From: Poriferisodalis sp965208895
Lineage (GTDB): Bacteria; Actinomycetota; Acidimicrobiia; Acidimicrobiales; Poriferisodalaceae
Length of the DNA: 64,000 bases
Assembly (NCBI RefSeq): GCF_965208895.1
Contig: NZ_OZ242363.1
Span: 1,488,001 to 1,552,000, forward strand
Direction of reading: 5' to 3'
Within the stretch, counting starts at the first letter, position 1. Each line of letters opens with the position of its first letter. The translations under genes and the position numbers were made by a program. The notes under the pieces were generated by a model. That model had not been told where the DNA came from, made no database searches, and was given only the letters and a program-made list of their open reading frames with translations. This document shows, one piece after another, positions 24,673 to 33,750 of the stretch.

Positions 24673-25932
24673 TCACGGAGCGAAGGAGAACACCACGTTG
24701 TCCATGCTGGCTTCGGCGTTGTCCTCCCCGCCGATGTTCTGCACAACCGTGATCCGAGCCGCACCGCAGTCGCCGAATTCGTCGCAGTTGATCGTGCCGA
24801 TCAGGCCGCTGTATCCCTCGACGCTGTTGAGGTGGTCGCGGATGCCCTGGCGGTCGACCACGAGCGTGTCACCGTCGAGGAACGAGGCCGCCGCAATCGC
24901 GTCCAGCAACAACGTCGTCGCGTCGTAGCCGTGCGCCCAGAACGGCGCTGCCGGAGACTCGCCCCAGCGCTCCTCGTAGACCGCCAAGAAGTCTTGCGCC
25001 GTCTTGTCGGTGCTCTGGTTCACGTTCTCACCGAAGCGTGTGTCCGGGCCCGAGAAGTACATGCCGACGGTCTGCGACAGCGCCAGGTAGTTCGTGTTGA
25101 GCAGGCCGTCAGCGGCCAGCAGCACCGTGTTCTCCAAGCCTGAGACTCCCGGTGCCTGATCGGCGATGAAGTCGCCGGCCGGCTGGAAGATCGGGAAGAA
25201 CAGCGCCTCGGGTCCGCCCGCAGCGATTTCGGTCAGCACGGGCACCATGTCGGTGTCTTCCTTGTTGACCGCTGAGAACCCGGTCATGGTGCCGCCCTCG
25301 GCCTCGAAGGCGTCGGCAAAGGCTTGCGCGAGTCCCTGCGTGTAGGGGTCGCCGTCATGGATCGCCGCGGCCGTGGTCAGCCCCAGCTCGCCGAAGACGA
25401 ACTTCGCCATCGCGGCGCCCTGGAACAGGTCGTTGTGAGCGGTGCGGTAGTAGCCGACGTTGTAGTTCTCGCCAGCGGTTCCCGCCAGGTCCGACGTGAG
25501 CGCAGGCGACGTGTTGCCCCCTGAGATCAGCACCATGCCGGCGTCGGTGATGAGCGGTGCCGCAGCGACCGCCGCGCCCGAGCATGAGGTACCGATGACA
25601 CCGAGCACGTCTTCGTCCGAGACGATGATCTGAGCGGCCGCCTGCCCGCCGTCGTTTGAGCACAGGTCATCGAGCCCGGTGCCCAGGTCGACCTCAAATC
25701 CGTTGATCGGGCCGTAGTCCTCGATGGCCAACATGACCGCACGTTCGAGCGGCAGGCCGAAGAAGGCGACGTCGCCGGTGATCGCATTGAGCGAGCGGAT
25801 CTGCACCGCCTCGCCTTCGTCAATCTCGACCACTCCGAGTGCACCTGCCTCAGGTCGGTCGTCACCGCACGCAGCGGCAAACAGCGAGAGCGCGAACAGC
25901 GCCACCACAAGCGTCAAGAGCTTTCGTTTCAT
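24673..25932 (-). CDS. Branched-chain amino acid-type ABC transporter substrate-binding lipoprotein
   Basis: A 419-residue periplasmic-binding protein, first gene of the leftward liv operon. The N-terminus is a lipoprotein signal (MKRKLLTL...LFAAACGDD) with Cys at the lipobox. The mature part is a type I binding fold: IRSLNAITGDVAFFG, VLGVIGTSCSGAAVAAAPL, VLISGGNTSPALTS, and HGYDATTLLLDAI. ATG at 25932 has the ribosome-binding site GGAGGA 7 nt upstream, and is preferred to a TTG at 25938. Ligand could be leucine, other amino acids, amides or short acids; the family is broad. Confidence 0.9.
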   Translation of the reverse strand: MKRKLLTLVVALFALSLFAAACGDDRPEAGALGVVEIDEGEAVQIRSLNAITGDVAFFGLPLERAVMLAIEDYGPINGFEVDLGTGLDDLCSNDGGQAAAQIIVSDEDVLGVIGTSCSGAAVAAAPLITDAGMVLISGGNTSPALTSDLAGTAGENYNVGYYRTAHNDLFQGAAMAKFVFGELGLTTAAAIHDGDPYTQGLAQAFADAFEAEGGTMTGFSAVNKEDTDMVPVLTEIAAGGPEALFFPIFQPAGDFIADQAPGVSGLENTVLLAADGLLNTNYLALSQTVGMYFSGPDTRFGENVNQSTDKTAQDFLAVYEERWGESPAAPFWAHGYDATTLLLDAIAAASFLDGDTLVVDRQGIRDHLNSVEGYSGLIGTINCDEFGDCGAARITVVQNIGGEDNAEASMDNVVFSFAP

Positions 25933-25990
25933 GCGCAAATCCTCCCCGGTGAGTCAGCTTGTCGACCCTGCGCAATGTGCCAGCGCGTCC

Positions 25991-26031
25991 GGCACTTGCG
26001 GCCGCAGCCGTCGGCTTCGTGCACAAGTGCC
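25991..26031. promoter_or_regulatory. Inverted repeat in the liv/EamA divergent intergenic region
   Basis: GGCACTTG (25991-25998) and CAAGTGCC (26024-26031) are perfect 8-bp inverted arms with a 25-bp spacer. They lie ~60 bp upstream of the binding-protein start and ~43 bp upstream of the exporter start. They could be an operator; chance occurrence cannot be excluded. Confidence 0.3.
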
Positions 26032-26073
26032 AGCATGGTTTGCCAAGCTGAATGCGTCTCGTCCAGACCCTAG

Positions 26074-26979
26074 ATGACGCCAGTCATCGGAAGGCACTCA
26101 TTGAGCGCATCTGTCGAACGCAGTTGGGGGCTGGGCCGGATCTCGCCTGAGGCGCTGTTCGCCGTCGGCGCGGTGTCGCAGTATCTCGGCGCCGCCACGG
26201 CGTTCGAGTTGTTCGACGAGATGGGGCCGGGCACCGTCGCACTGCTGCGGGTCGCAGGCGCCGGTGCCGTGCTCGTCGTGCTGCGGCGCTCGTGGCGGCG
26301 ACACTGGTCACGCATCGAGCTGGCGTGGACGGCCGCGTTCGGCATCTCGCTGGCCTCGATGAACTTGTTCTTCTACCTCGCCATCGAGCGGGTGCCGCTC
26401 GGCAACTCGGTTGCCATCGAGTTCATCGGCCCGATTGCCGTCGCAGCGTTTGGCACCCGCACGTTGAGATCAGGTTGGGCGCTGGCGCTGGCAATTGCCG
26501 GAGTCGTGGTGCTGGCCGGTTTCGCGCCTCCCGAGGCACAGCTCGGCGCGCTGTTCTCGCTGATCGCGGGGGCACTGTGGGCGGGCTACATCATCCTGGG
26601 GCACCGGGTGGCCCGCTCAGGCATGGCGGTTGACGGGCTAGGCGTCGGCATGCTCATCGGCGCCGTCGTCATCAGCCCGGCCGGTTTCGACGGCCTCGAT
26701 GCCGCGGTGGGAGCACCGCTGCTGCTGTTGGGCGGCGTCGCAGCGGGCGTGCTGTCGAACGTCATCCCCTACGGCATCGACCAGCTCGTGATGCAGCGTC
26801 TCTCACGGGCACGATTCGCGCTGCTGCAAGCGCTGCTGCCCGTGACGGCAACGCTGATCGGGCTGGTGTGGCTTTCCCAGGTTCCGAACGTGCGTGAGGT
26901 GACAGGCATCGCGGCGGTGATCGCCGCCATCGTCATCAACCGCGAGTCCGATCCCGCGCCAGGCGACGTCTTTCCCTGA
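26074..26979 (+). CDS. EamA-family (DMT) exporter, RhtA-like
   Basis: A 301-residue inner-membrane protein with about ten hydrophobic helices in two EamA halves. Signals include SQYLGAATAFELFDEMGPGTVALLR, NLFFYLAIERVPLGNSVAIEFIGPIAVA and the second-half PYGIDQLVMQRLSRARFALLQALLPV. These are typical of RhtA-type threonine/homoserine exporters. It is divergent from the liv operon, so one locus may balance amino-acid import and export. Confidence 0.87.
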   Translation: MTPVIGRHSLSASVERSWGLGRISPEALFAVGAVSQYLGAATAFELFDEMGPGTVALLRVAGAGAVLVVLRRSWRRHWSRIELAWTAAFGISLASMNLFFYLAIERVPLGNSVAIEFIGPIAVAAFGTRTLRSGWALALAIAGVVVLAGFAPPEAQLGALFSLIAGALWAGYIILGHRVARSGMAVDGLGVGMLIGAVVISPAGFDGLDAAVGAPLLLLGGVAAGVLSNVIPYGIDQLVMQRLSRARFALLQALLPVTATLIGLVWLSQVPNVREVTGIAAVIAAIVINRESDPAPGDVFP

Positions 26980-26999
26980 ACAGCGCGACCGTCTCAGCG

Positions 27000-27082
27000 G
27001 CTGAGCCGACAGGCGATGCCGTGGCCCGAGCGGCCCGTGAGCGCCGAGTCAATGGAAATCGGGAACAAGAGCGGGAAACGAC
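27000..27082 (+). repeat. Interspersed ~70-bp repeat, copy A (with an 18-bp insertion)
   Basis: Contains the family core GGCCCGAGCGGCCCGTGAGCG and the distal GAACAAGAGCGGGAAACGA, separated by about 18 extra bases. It lies in the 143-bp gap between the EamA gene and the rhomboid gene. Other copies are at 33700, 49881, 52345 and 60185. Confidence 0.65.
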
Positions 27083-27122
27083 TGGTGCGACAACGCAAGG
27101 GTTCACCTATTGGCGCTGCCTC

Positions 27123-27920
27123 TTAGAACAGCGGGTTGCGCCAAGTAGACGCCGCCGCCAGCGCTCCTGCGAATGACGCCGATCCGATGAGTGCCAGCAA
27201 GCCCCAGACCACCAAGGGCGAGCGGCGCATACGTGCGTCAACAGGCTCGCCCGAGAGCCGCTCGGCGAGCGTGGGCGGGTGCTGCCGCCGGCTCGTATCG
27301 CCGATCGCGAAGCCGGCCAGCACGCCAGCCACGAGACCGCCGAGATGCCCGCCGATGGAGATGTTCGGAATGAAGAGCGAGATGAAGACGTTGATGATGA
27401 TCAGGCTGCCCAGCCCGTCCCGCCACGGGTTGCCGCCACGGAGGTACTCCACGACGAAGGCCGCGCCCATCAGGCCGTACACGGCGCCTGAAGCCCCCAC
27501 CACTGGCACTTCCGGCTTGTGGAGCAGGGCGCCCGCCGAGCCGCCCAGCAGGGAAACGACATAGGTGCCCACCAGCAGGGCAGGTCCGACTGCAGGCTCC
27601 AGCCGACGGCCCAGCAGGTACAGCACCAACATGTTGAACAGCAGGTGTCGCAGATCGGCGTGCAGGACCGTGCCGGTCACGATCCGCCACCAGTCTGTAT
27701 GCAGGAATGCTCCAGTGATGAGTCGCCGCGTCTCGTAGTACTCAGAAATGAGAGGCCCGTAGGTGGCGTAGTCCTGGAACGGGGAGTCGCGCAGCGACCA
27801 TCGTGCGAACGGCACGATCCGCGCGAGATTGTGGGTCCCGAAGAAAACTGCCACCGAGACGGCGGCGAGCGCAATGGTTGCTGCCGGCTGCCCGCCGCGT
27901 CGAACACCAAGCCCGCGCAC
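27123..27920 (-). CDS. Rhomboid-family intramembrane serine protease
   Basis: About 265 residues with roughly seven membrane helices. Rhomboid hallmarks are HADLRHLLFNMLVLYLLGRRLE, the catalytic serine in GASGAVYGLMGA and the catalytic histidine in SIGGHLGGLVAG. The L1-loop region precedes the first motif (HTDWWRIVTG). A frame start exists at 28088, but its first ~56 residues are arginine-rich and unlike the family; the GTG at 27920 is the likelier start. It is divergent from the AlkD-like gene. Confidence 0.88.
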   Translation of the reverse strand: MRGLGVRRGGQPAATIALAAVSVAVFFGTHNLARIVPFARWSLRDSPFQDYATYGPLISEYYETRRLITGAFLHTDWWRIVTGTVLHADLRHLLFNMLVLYLLGRRLEPAVGPALLVGTYVVSLLGGSAGALLHKPEVPVVGASGAVYGLMGAAFVVEYLRGGNPWRDGLGSLIIINVFISLFIPNISIGGHLGGLVAGVLAGFAIGDTSRRQHPPTLAERLSGEPVDARMRRSPLVVWGLLALIGSASFAGALAAASTWRNPLF

Positions 27921-28154
27921 GGCCCTGAACCCTACGAGTTGCGCCGGCGCACACCGGCACGGCCTTCGGCTCTCGCGCACGCGAACGCGGCACCGTGCAT
28001 GCTCGGCAGGCCCACGCTCCTCCCACGTCGGGGGCAGCGGGTCTACGCAGACAGCAGTAGCGTTCGGACTCCCCGAGCGCGCAGGCATGTGCTGCCGACA
28101 GCGCCTTCCTGCTCGTCAGCGCGATTCAACCGATTGCTGAGAGAGACGAGTGAG

Positions 28155-28886
28155 ATGTCGAATCTGGCGGATCTCATGGCGCAGTTGCAGAGCGCCGGAA
28201 CAGCGCAGAATCGCAAGGTGTACGCCCGCCACGGTGCCGCCGAGCCGATGTTCGGCGTGAGTTACAAGGACCTCGGCCGCATTGCCAAGCCATTGAAGAC
28301 CGATCACTCGCTGGCAGGCGACCTGTGGGACTCCGGCAATCACGATGCCCGTGTGCTGGCGCTGCGCATCGCCGATGCTGCTGCGATGACGAAGACGCGG
28401 GCACGACGCTGGCTGCGCGATGTCCACAACTACATCTTGGCCGAGGCGCTCGGCGGGCTGCTCGCACAATCGCCGCACGCCCGGGAGCTCAGCGACGAAT
28501 GGCGAGACTCGCCCCGTGAGTGGCCTGCCTCGGTGGGCTGGTTCATCGTGACTTGCACCGCAGAGCAGACCGATGTGTGGTCGACCGGCGAGCTGCGAGG
28601 ACTCCTCACCCAGATCGAATCGGAGATCGATGAACGGCCGAACCGGGTGCGTCACGAGATGAACGGCGTGCTCATCGCGATCGCGCTGCGAGACGACAAC
28701 TTGCGACGTTCGGTGCTCGAAGTGGACAGCCGCATCGGCCCCATTGAGGTGGACCACGGCGAGACGGGCTGCAAGACACCCGCCATCGCGCCCTACGTCG
28801 ATCGCACGCTGGCGCATCGGCGCAAGATGGCGCAGCGGCGGGCCCAAAAGGCTGCGGCCAAGGCAGCTGCGAGAGCCAGCGCCTAG
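28155..28886 (+). CDS. AlkD-like DNA alkylation repair protein
   Basis: A 243-residue all-helical HEAT-like-repeat protein of the DNA alkylation repair family. Members such as AlkD remove positively charged alkylated bases. Family features are GVSYKDLGRIAKPLKTDH, LWDSGNHDARVLALRIAD and REWPASVGWFIVTCTAE. Catalytic Trp/Asp positions are plausible but cannot be verified here. The C-terminus is lysine/alanine-rich. ATG at 28155 is 4 nt from an upstream TGA; the long frame from 27519 is not supported. The stop overlaps the SulP stop (CTAG). Confidence 0.75.
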   Translation: MSNLADLMAQLQSAGTAQNRKVYARHGAAEPMFGVSYKDLGRIAKPLKTDHSLAGDLWDSGNHDARVLALRIADAAAMTKTRARRWLRDVHNYILAEALGGLLAQSPHARELSDEWRDSPREWPASVGWFIVTCTAEQTDVWSTGELRGLLTQIESEIDERPNRVRHEMNGVLIAIALRDDNLRRSVLEVDSRIGPIEVDHGETGCKTPAIAPYVDRTLAHRRKMAQRRAQKAAAKAAARASA

Positions 28887-30589
28887 CTGCCGTCGCAGCC
28901 GCCAGGCTCGTCAAGCAGTCGACGGGCGACGACCCGGGCCTCGTCCAGGTCGGCCACAAAGTGCTCTACGGGAACCGAACGCAGGACGTTCAGCTCCCTG
29001 ATGCTCGCCGCCTGCGACGCCTCGATGCCCATCACGATGCAGTTCGCGCCCCCCTCGACGGCGACGTCGACCAGATGACCCACCATGTAGGCGGCGCTGT
29101 CGTCCATGTAGCGCGTGTCGGTGAAATCGAAGATCACCACCTCATGTTCGGCCACATCGGTGGTAATCGACTTGAGCAGCTTGATGGAGGACGCGGCGGT
29201 ATAGGTGCCGCGCAGTGACAGCAGCCCGGTGCGCGCAGCGAACGGATCGGGACCGTCGAGGTCATAGCTGGGCAGGCCGCCGCCGGCAACATCGCCGTCG
29301 CTCTCGTCAGGAGCGTTCAGGAACGTCATGTCCAGCAATGGGGTCGAGACCACCGTGTCGAGCTCGAATCGCTCGAATTGCCGGGCAGCGGTCATCGCCG
29401 CTGCGATGAGGCCTGCGCCGACCGCCACGACGAGGTCCGCCACCATCGACAGGCCCAGCGTCAACACCATCACGCCGTACTGATCGAGCTGAACCCGGCG
29501 CACCCGAGTCAAGTACTGCCAGTCGATGATGTCGAAGCCGATCTTGATGAGGATGCCGGCGAGCACCGCGTGCGGGATCAGTTCCGCGTAGCTGCCGAGG
29601 CCGAGCACCAGCGCGAGCAGCACCAGCGCGCACAGCACGCCTGAGACCCGTGACCGTCCGCCGGCCTTCACGTTGGCGACCGTGGCTGAGGTGGCGCCCG
29701 CACCGGGCACAGCACCGAAGAAGGCGGCGGCGATGTTGGCGAACCCGACCCCGATCAGCTCACGATTCGGCTGATGCTGGTCTCTCGTCATCGAATCGGC
29801 GACCATGGCCGTCAACAGACTGTTGATCGAGCCGAGCAGCGCCAGCGTCACAGCGGGCGCCAAGGCACCTGCGAGGTCTCCCCAGCCGAACTCGGGCATC
29901 GCGAACTCAGGCAGCCCGGAAGGAACGTGGCCGATGACATCCACGTCGTCGAACCACAGAACGCTGGCCAGCGTGCCGATGAGCAATGCCGCGACTGACG
30001 GGGGAAGCATCCGGCGCAGTCGCCGGGGCCAGAACATGCACACGACGATGGTCAGCACGCCGAGCACCAAGGCTCCGGTCTCGACGCTTGCGATGGCGTC
30101 GGGAAGCGAGCGAATGGAGGCCGACACTCCGCCGAGCGCCACGTCGCTGCCCAGGAAGGGCACCAACTGTACGACCACGATGATGACGCCGACGGCCGAG
30201 GTGAAGCCTGACACCACCGGGTAGGGCGTGTAGGCCACGTAGCTGCCGAGCCGCAGCGCTCCGAGCAGAATCTGGATGATTCCGGCAAAGGCGACGATCG
30301 CGAGCGCCTTTGCCGGGTCCTCGCCGGCGTAGTCGATGACCACGACAGACATCGCCACCGACAGCGGTGCAGTCGGTCCCGAGATCTGCGTTCTGGAGCC
30401 GCCCGAGATCGATGCCAGCAGCCCGACGGCGATGGCGCCGTACAGGCCGGCAATCGCGCCGAGGCCCGAGGCCACGCCGAACGCCAGCGACAGCGGCAGC
30501 ATGACCACCGCCGCGGTGAGACCGCCGAACACATCGCCGCGTAACTGTTCTGCGTTGTAACTCAGCTTTGGCGCCTTCAGCTTCGACAT
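28883..30589 (-). CDS. SulP-family anion transporter with STAS domain
   Basis: A 568-residue transporter of sulfate, bicarbonate or other anions. About 11-12 hydrophobic segments are followed by a C-terminal STAS domain. Family segments: LPLSLAFGVASGLGAIAGLYGA, ISGPTAPLSVAMSV, and a GFANIAAAFFGAVPGAGATSATV stretch. The STAS domain includes VIFDFTDTRYMDDSAAYMVGHL. The substrate is not resolvable from sequence. Bicarbonate uptake would fit with the carbonic anhydrase-like gene at 160, but they are distant. Confidence 0.9.
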   Translation of the reverse strand: MSKLKAPKLSYNAEQLRGDVFGGLTAAVVMLPLSLAFGVASGLGAIAGLYGAIAVGLLASISGGSRTQISGPTAPLSVAMSVVVIDYAGEDPAKALAIVAFAGIIQILLGALRLGSYVAYTPYPVVSGFTSAVGVIIVVVQLVPFLGSDVALGGVSASIRSLPDAIASVETGALVLGVLTIVVCMFWPRRLRRMLPPSVAALLIGTLASVLWFDDVDVIGHVPSGLPEFAMPEFGWGDLAGALAPAVTLALLGSINSLLTAMVADSMTRDQHQPNRELIGVGFANIAAAFFGAVPGAGATSATVANVKAGGRSRVSGVLCALVLLALVLGLGSYAELIPHAVLAGILIKIGFDIIDWQYLTRVRRVQLDQYGVMVLTLGLSMVADLVVAVGAGLIAAAMTAARQFERFELDTVVSTPLLDMTFLNAPDESDGDVAGGGLPSYDLDGPDPFAARTGLLSLRGTYTAASSIKLLKSITTDVAEHEVVIFDFTDTRYMDDSAAYMVGHLVDVAVEGGANCIVMGIEASQAASIRELNVLRSVPVEHFVADLDEARVVARRLLDEPGGCDGS

Positions 30590-30618
30590 GTCACCGCCGA
30601 GTCACGTCGGTCGTCCGA

Positions 30619-31398
30619 CTACTGCCCGAGGAAGGTGTCCAACGCCGCGAGCACGAGAGCCTTGTCTGGATCCACGAAGATGTACGTGGCACCCGCGCTG
30701 TAGATCGAGTCGCCGACGCGTGCGAGGACGCCGTAGCGGTTGACGGGAAGCCCCTGGAGCGTTGCCTCCCAGTCGGTGCCGAAGGACTCGTCACCGAGTT
30801 CAGGGTCCTCGCCGTAGGTGAAGGCACCCACCGCGCCGCTCGACGGCTCGGGGAACGCACCGCACGCGACGATCTCCTCGCGATAGTCGTTGAATGCCTC
30901 CGACGCCACGTCGGGCGACTCGAATCGGGCGACGGAGACATCGAGGAACGGCCCCGTCAGCGGATCGACCGCCCACGTCGACTCGGAATACGCCACCGGC
31001 ACGATCCCGTCGTAGGCCGGGGTGCCGGGGCAGGTCTCGGCTCGCACAGCGTTCGTTTCCGACCGGAGCGTGTCGAATCCCTCGGGCGTCTGGCCTTCCA
31101 GCAGGGTGCCCTCGACGGCGGGGGGGAGCGCGTTCGCCGCCGGTGCAGCCTCGGTGGTGAGAGGCGGCGCCTCGGTCGTCGGGGGCGGCGTCTCAGTCGT
31201 GGTGGGCGGCGGGGCCGCCGTGGTGGGGGGCGGGGCCGCCGTGGTGGGGGGCGGCGGCGCTTCCGTGGTGGCAACCGTGGTCGCCGCGGTGGTGGTCGCC
31301 GCAGCCGCCTCGGTGGTGGGAGGCGGATCGTCGTCAGAGCCGCCGCATGCGGCAGCAACCAGGGCAAGCATCGCGAACAAAGCAGGGATGCGTCGCAT
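30619..31398 (-). CDS. Lipoprotein with Pro/Thr-rich linker, function unknown
   Basis: A 259-residue secreted lipoprotein. The signal peptide ends in a lipobox LVAAACGG. Residues ~25-90 are a low-complexity spacer of PPPTT/PTTEA units that probably crosses the cell wall. The C-terminal ~165 residues form a globular domain (VEGTLLEGQTPEGF, FLDVSVARFESPDVASEAF, ATYIFVDPDKALVLAALD) without recognised catalytic motifs. The gene follows the SulP gene's start with a 29-bp gap, on the same strand and upstream of it, so it may be co-transcribed with the transporter. Confidence 0.75.
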   Translation of the reverse strand: MRRIPALFAMLALVAAACGGSDDDPPPTTEAAAATTTAATTVATTEAPPPPTTAAPPPTTAAPPPTTTETPPPTTEAPPLTTEAAPAANALPPAVEGTLLEGQTPEGFDTLRSETNAVRAETCPGTPAYDGIVPVAYSESTWAVDPLTGPFLDVSVARFESPDVASEAFNDYREEIVACGAFPEPSSGAVGAFTYGEDPELGDESFGTDWEATLQGLPVNRYGVLARVGDSIYSAGATYIFVDPDKALVLAALDTFLGQ

Positions 31399-31441
31399 AC
31401 GGGCAGACTATGGCCTGCAGCGAAGCGAAAAGAGATGCACA

Positions 31442-32290
31442 GTGAAATTCGGAATGACACTGGCCAATACGGGCCCCAACATCGAGGGCGAATCGGCGAT
31501 TGCGTATGCGCAAGCGGCAGAGGCAGCCGGCTTCGAGTCGCTGTGGACGGTCGAACACGTCGTCGTGCCCGAGGGCTACCAGACGCCGTACCCGTACTCC
31601 GAAGACGGCAAGATGCCCGGCAAGCGGGACGACATCGACATTCCGGACCCCTTGATGTGGATGGCTTTCGTCGCCTCGGTCACCTCAGAGATCAAGCTGG
31701 GAACCGGGATTCTCATCGTGCCGCAGCGCAACTTCGCCGTCACCGCAAAGGCCGTGGCGACGCTTGATCGGCTCTCGGGCGGCCGGGTGCTGCTCGGCAT
31801 CGGCGCAGGGTGGATGAAGGAGGAGTTCGACGCGCTCGGCGTGCCATTCGAAGACCGGGGCTACATCACCGACGAGCATCTCGGCGCGTACCGCGCGCTC
31901 TGGCAACAAGACGTCTGCTCGTTCGAGGGCGAGCACGTCTCGTTCGACCGCGTGTATTGCCGGCCCCAACCGCGAGGGAACATCCCGATCATTGTCGGCG
32001 GCGACAGCAAGCGCGCTGCGCGGCGGGCGGGCGAGTTCGGCGACGGGTTCTTCCCGGTGTCGGGTGACCTCGACGAGATGGCGATGCTCTTCGACCACGC
32101 GAAGCGCTGCGCACAGACGGCCGGGCGAGACCCCGACGGGCTCGACTTCACGACAATCGGGGCGGCTACTCCCGAGTGGGTCGAGAAGTACGCAGCAATC
32201 GGCGTGACCCGGCTCATCACCAATCCGATGTCGCGGTCCAAGTTCGACGACTTCAGCCGGGACATCATCACCGCGTACGCCGACGCTTGA
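31442..32290 (+). CDS. Luciferase-like F420-dependent oxidoreductase
   Basis: A 282-residue TIM-barrel oxidoreductase starting at GTG (VKFGMTLANTGPN); the frame open upstream is antisense of the lipoprotein gene. Family blocks: YAQAAEAAGFESLWTVEHVVVP, IKLGTGILIVPQRN, AKAVATLDRLSGGRVLLGIGAGW, IPIIVGGDSKRAARRAGEFGDGFFP. The overall pattern fits the F420-dependent class. It is followed by the aminopeptidase gene after 22 bp. The substrate is unknown. Confidence 0.88.
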   Translation: MKFGMTLANTGPNIEGESAIAYAQAAEAAGFESLWTVEHVVVPEGYQTPYPYSEDGKMPGKRDDIDIPDPLMWMAFVASVTSEIKLGTGILIVPQRNFAVTAKAVATLDRLSGGRVLLGIGAGWMKEEFDALGVPFEDRGYITDEHLGAYRALWQQDVCSFEGEHVSFDRVYCRPQPRGNIPIIVGGDSKRAARRAGEFGDGFFPVSGDLDEMAMLFDHAKRCAQTAGRDPDGLDFTTIGAATPEWVEKYAAIGVTRLITNPMSRSKFDDFSRDIITAYADA

Positions 32291-32312
32291 ACCTGCAAGC
32301 GAGGCTCAACCC

Positions 32313-33614
32313 GTGCTTGACGCTCACTCTGCGCTCGAGGCACTGTTCGACTACATCGAGGCGTCACCGTCGCCGTTCCACGCAGCTGCAGCGGCCGTGG
32401 AGCGGCTGAGGACTGCTGGCTTCGCCGAAGCCGGGCGCAGCGACAACTGGAGCGAATTCGACTTCACAGCTGGATTGGCAGTTCGGGACGGCGGCACGGT
32501 GGTCGCCGTACGTGCCAGCCCGGACATCAATCCGCAGGAGCTGCGCTTCACCGTGATCGGCGCGCACACCGACAGCCCCAACTTGCGCATTCGCCCGCTG
32601 CCCGACGCAGGCACGCTCGGCTACCACCAGCTCGGCGTGGAGGTCTACGGCGGTGCGCTGCTGAATTCGTGGCTGGATCGCGACCTGGGCCTGTCGGGCC
32701 GAGTCGTCGTACGCGACGCGATGTCGGGTGGCACGGCAACGGTGCTGTGGCGCTGCGACCGGGCGCTGCTGCGCGTGCCGCAGCTCGCGATCCATCTCGA
32801 CCGAGACGTGAACGACGGTCTGAAGCTGGATCGCCAGCAGCACATGACACCGGTGTGGGGCCTCGGCGCGCCGAGCGCGGATGGGTTCCGCGAGTTCTTG
32901 GCCGCCGATCTCGACGTCGAGCCCGACGCAGTGCTGGCGTGGGATGTCATGGCGCACGATCTCACCCCGCCAGCCCGGCTAGGCCGACACGGCGAGATGT
33001 ACGCAGCCGCTCGCATCGACAACCTGGCTTCGTGCCATGCAGCTATCGAGGCGTTGGCCGGGCTCGAGGCCGTGCCGGCGAACACGGCAGCGGTCGTCGT
33101 GCTGTTCGACCACGAGGAGATCGGCAGCGACTCTGCTACCGGCGCCGGCAGCCCGATCTTGGCCGATGCGCTGGAGCGCATCGCTCACAGCCTCGGCGGC
33201 GACCGCGAGCAGTACCTGCGAGCCGTGGCTCGCTCGCTGTGCGTGTCGGCCGACGGGGCCCACGCCGTGCATCCGAACTATCCCGAGCGCCTCGAGCCCG
33301 GTCACCTGCCGGTGCTGAACGGCGGCCCGGTCGTCAAGACGAACGCGAACGTGCGCTACGCCACCGATGCACGCACTCACGCCCGCTTCGCGGCGGCATG
33401 CGATGCGGCCGGGGTGCCACACCAGGTGTATTCGCACCGCGGCAACCTGCCGTGCGGCTCGACCATCGGGCCGATAACGGCCTCCCGGCTGGGCATGAGC
33501 GTGGTCGATGTGGGCTCGCCGCAGCTGTCGATGCACTCCGCCCGCGAACTCGGCGGCGCAGACGACCCCGCAATGCTGACCGCAGCGCTCGGCGCCTTCC
33601 TCGCCAACGGCTGA
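32313..33614 (+). CDS. M18-family (aspartyl) aminopeptidase
   Basis: A 433-residue cytosolic dizinc aminopeptidase that removes N-terminal acidic residues from peptides. Metal and catalytic segments are visible in order: IGAHTDSPNL (His-x-Asp), ARIDNLASCH (bridging Asp), LFDHEEIGSDS (Glu-Glu) and GSPQLSMHSARE (distal His). Length is normal for M18. Starting codon is GTG at 32313. With the oligopeptidase at 2186 it would complete peptide breakdown. Confidence 0.92.
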   Translation: MLDAHSALEALFDYIEASPSPFHAAAAAVERLRTAGFAEAGRSDNWSEFDFTAGLAVRDGGTVVAVRASPDINPQELRFTVIGAHTDSPNLRIRPLPDAGTLGYHQLGVEVYGGALLNSWLDRDLGLSGRVVVRDAMSGGTATVLWRCDRALLRVPQLAIHLDRDVNDGLKLDRQQHMTPVWGLGAPSADGFREFLAADLDVEPDAVLAWDVMAHDLTPPARLGRHGEMYAAARIDNLASCHAAIEALAGLEAVPANTAAVVVLFDHEEIGSDSATGAGSPILADALERIAHSLGGDREQYLRAVARSLCVSADGAHAVHPNYPERLEPGHLPVLNGGPVVKTNANVRYATDARTHARFAAACDAAGVPHQVYSHRGNLPCGSTIGPITASRLGMSVVDVGSPQLSMHSARELGGADDPAMLTAALGAFLANG

Positions 33615-33699
33615 AGCCGGCCCAGCGATGAGACCCCGGCTTCGCCCCCGGCAAGGGGCAAGTGTTGACACCTCACGATGCCGAACGCCTTGCGCCCGG

Positions 33700-33750
33700 C
33701 TCTGGTTCGCTGCGCTCACGGGCCGCTGCGGCCCCGGCTTCGCCTCAGCC
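33700..33750 (-). repeat. Interspersed repeat, copy B (overlaps a gene's 3' end)
   Basis: Carries TTCGCTGCGCTCACGGGCCGC and GGCCCCGGCTTCGCC of the family consensus and ends in the last codons of the phosphatase gene (stop at 33745-33747). Confidence 0.6.

Noticed and set aside
31150..31330. PPTT-coding low-complexity DNA as a regulatory repeat
   Set aside because: It lies within the lipoprotein gene and codes for a normal Pro/Thr cell-wall spacer after the lipobox.
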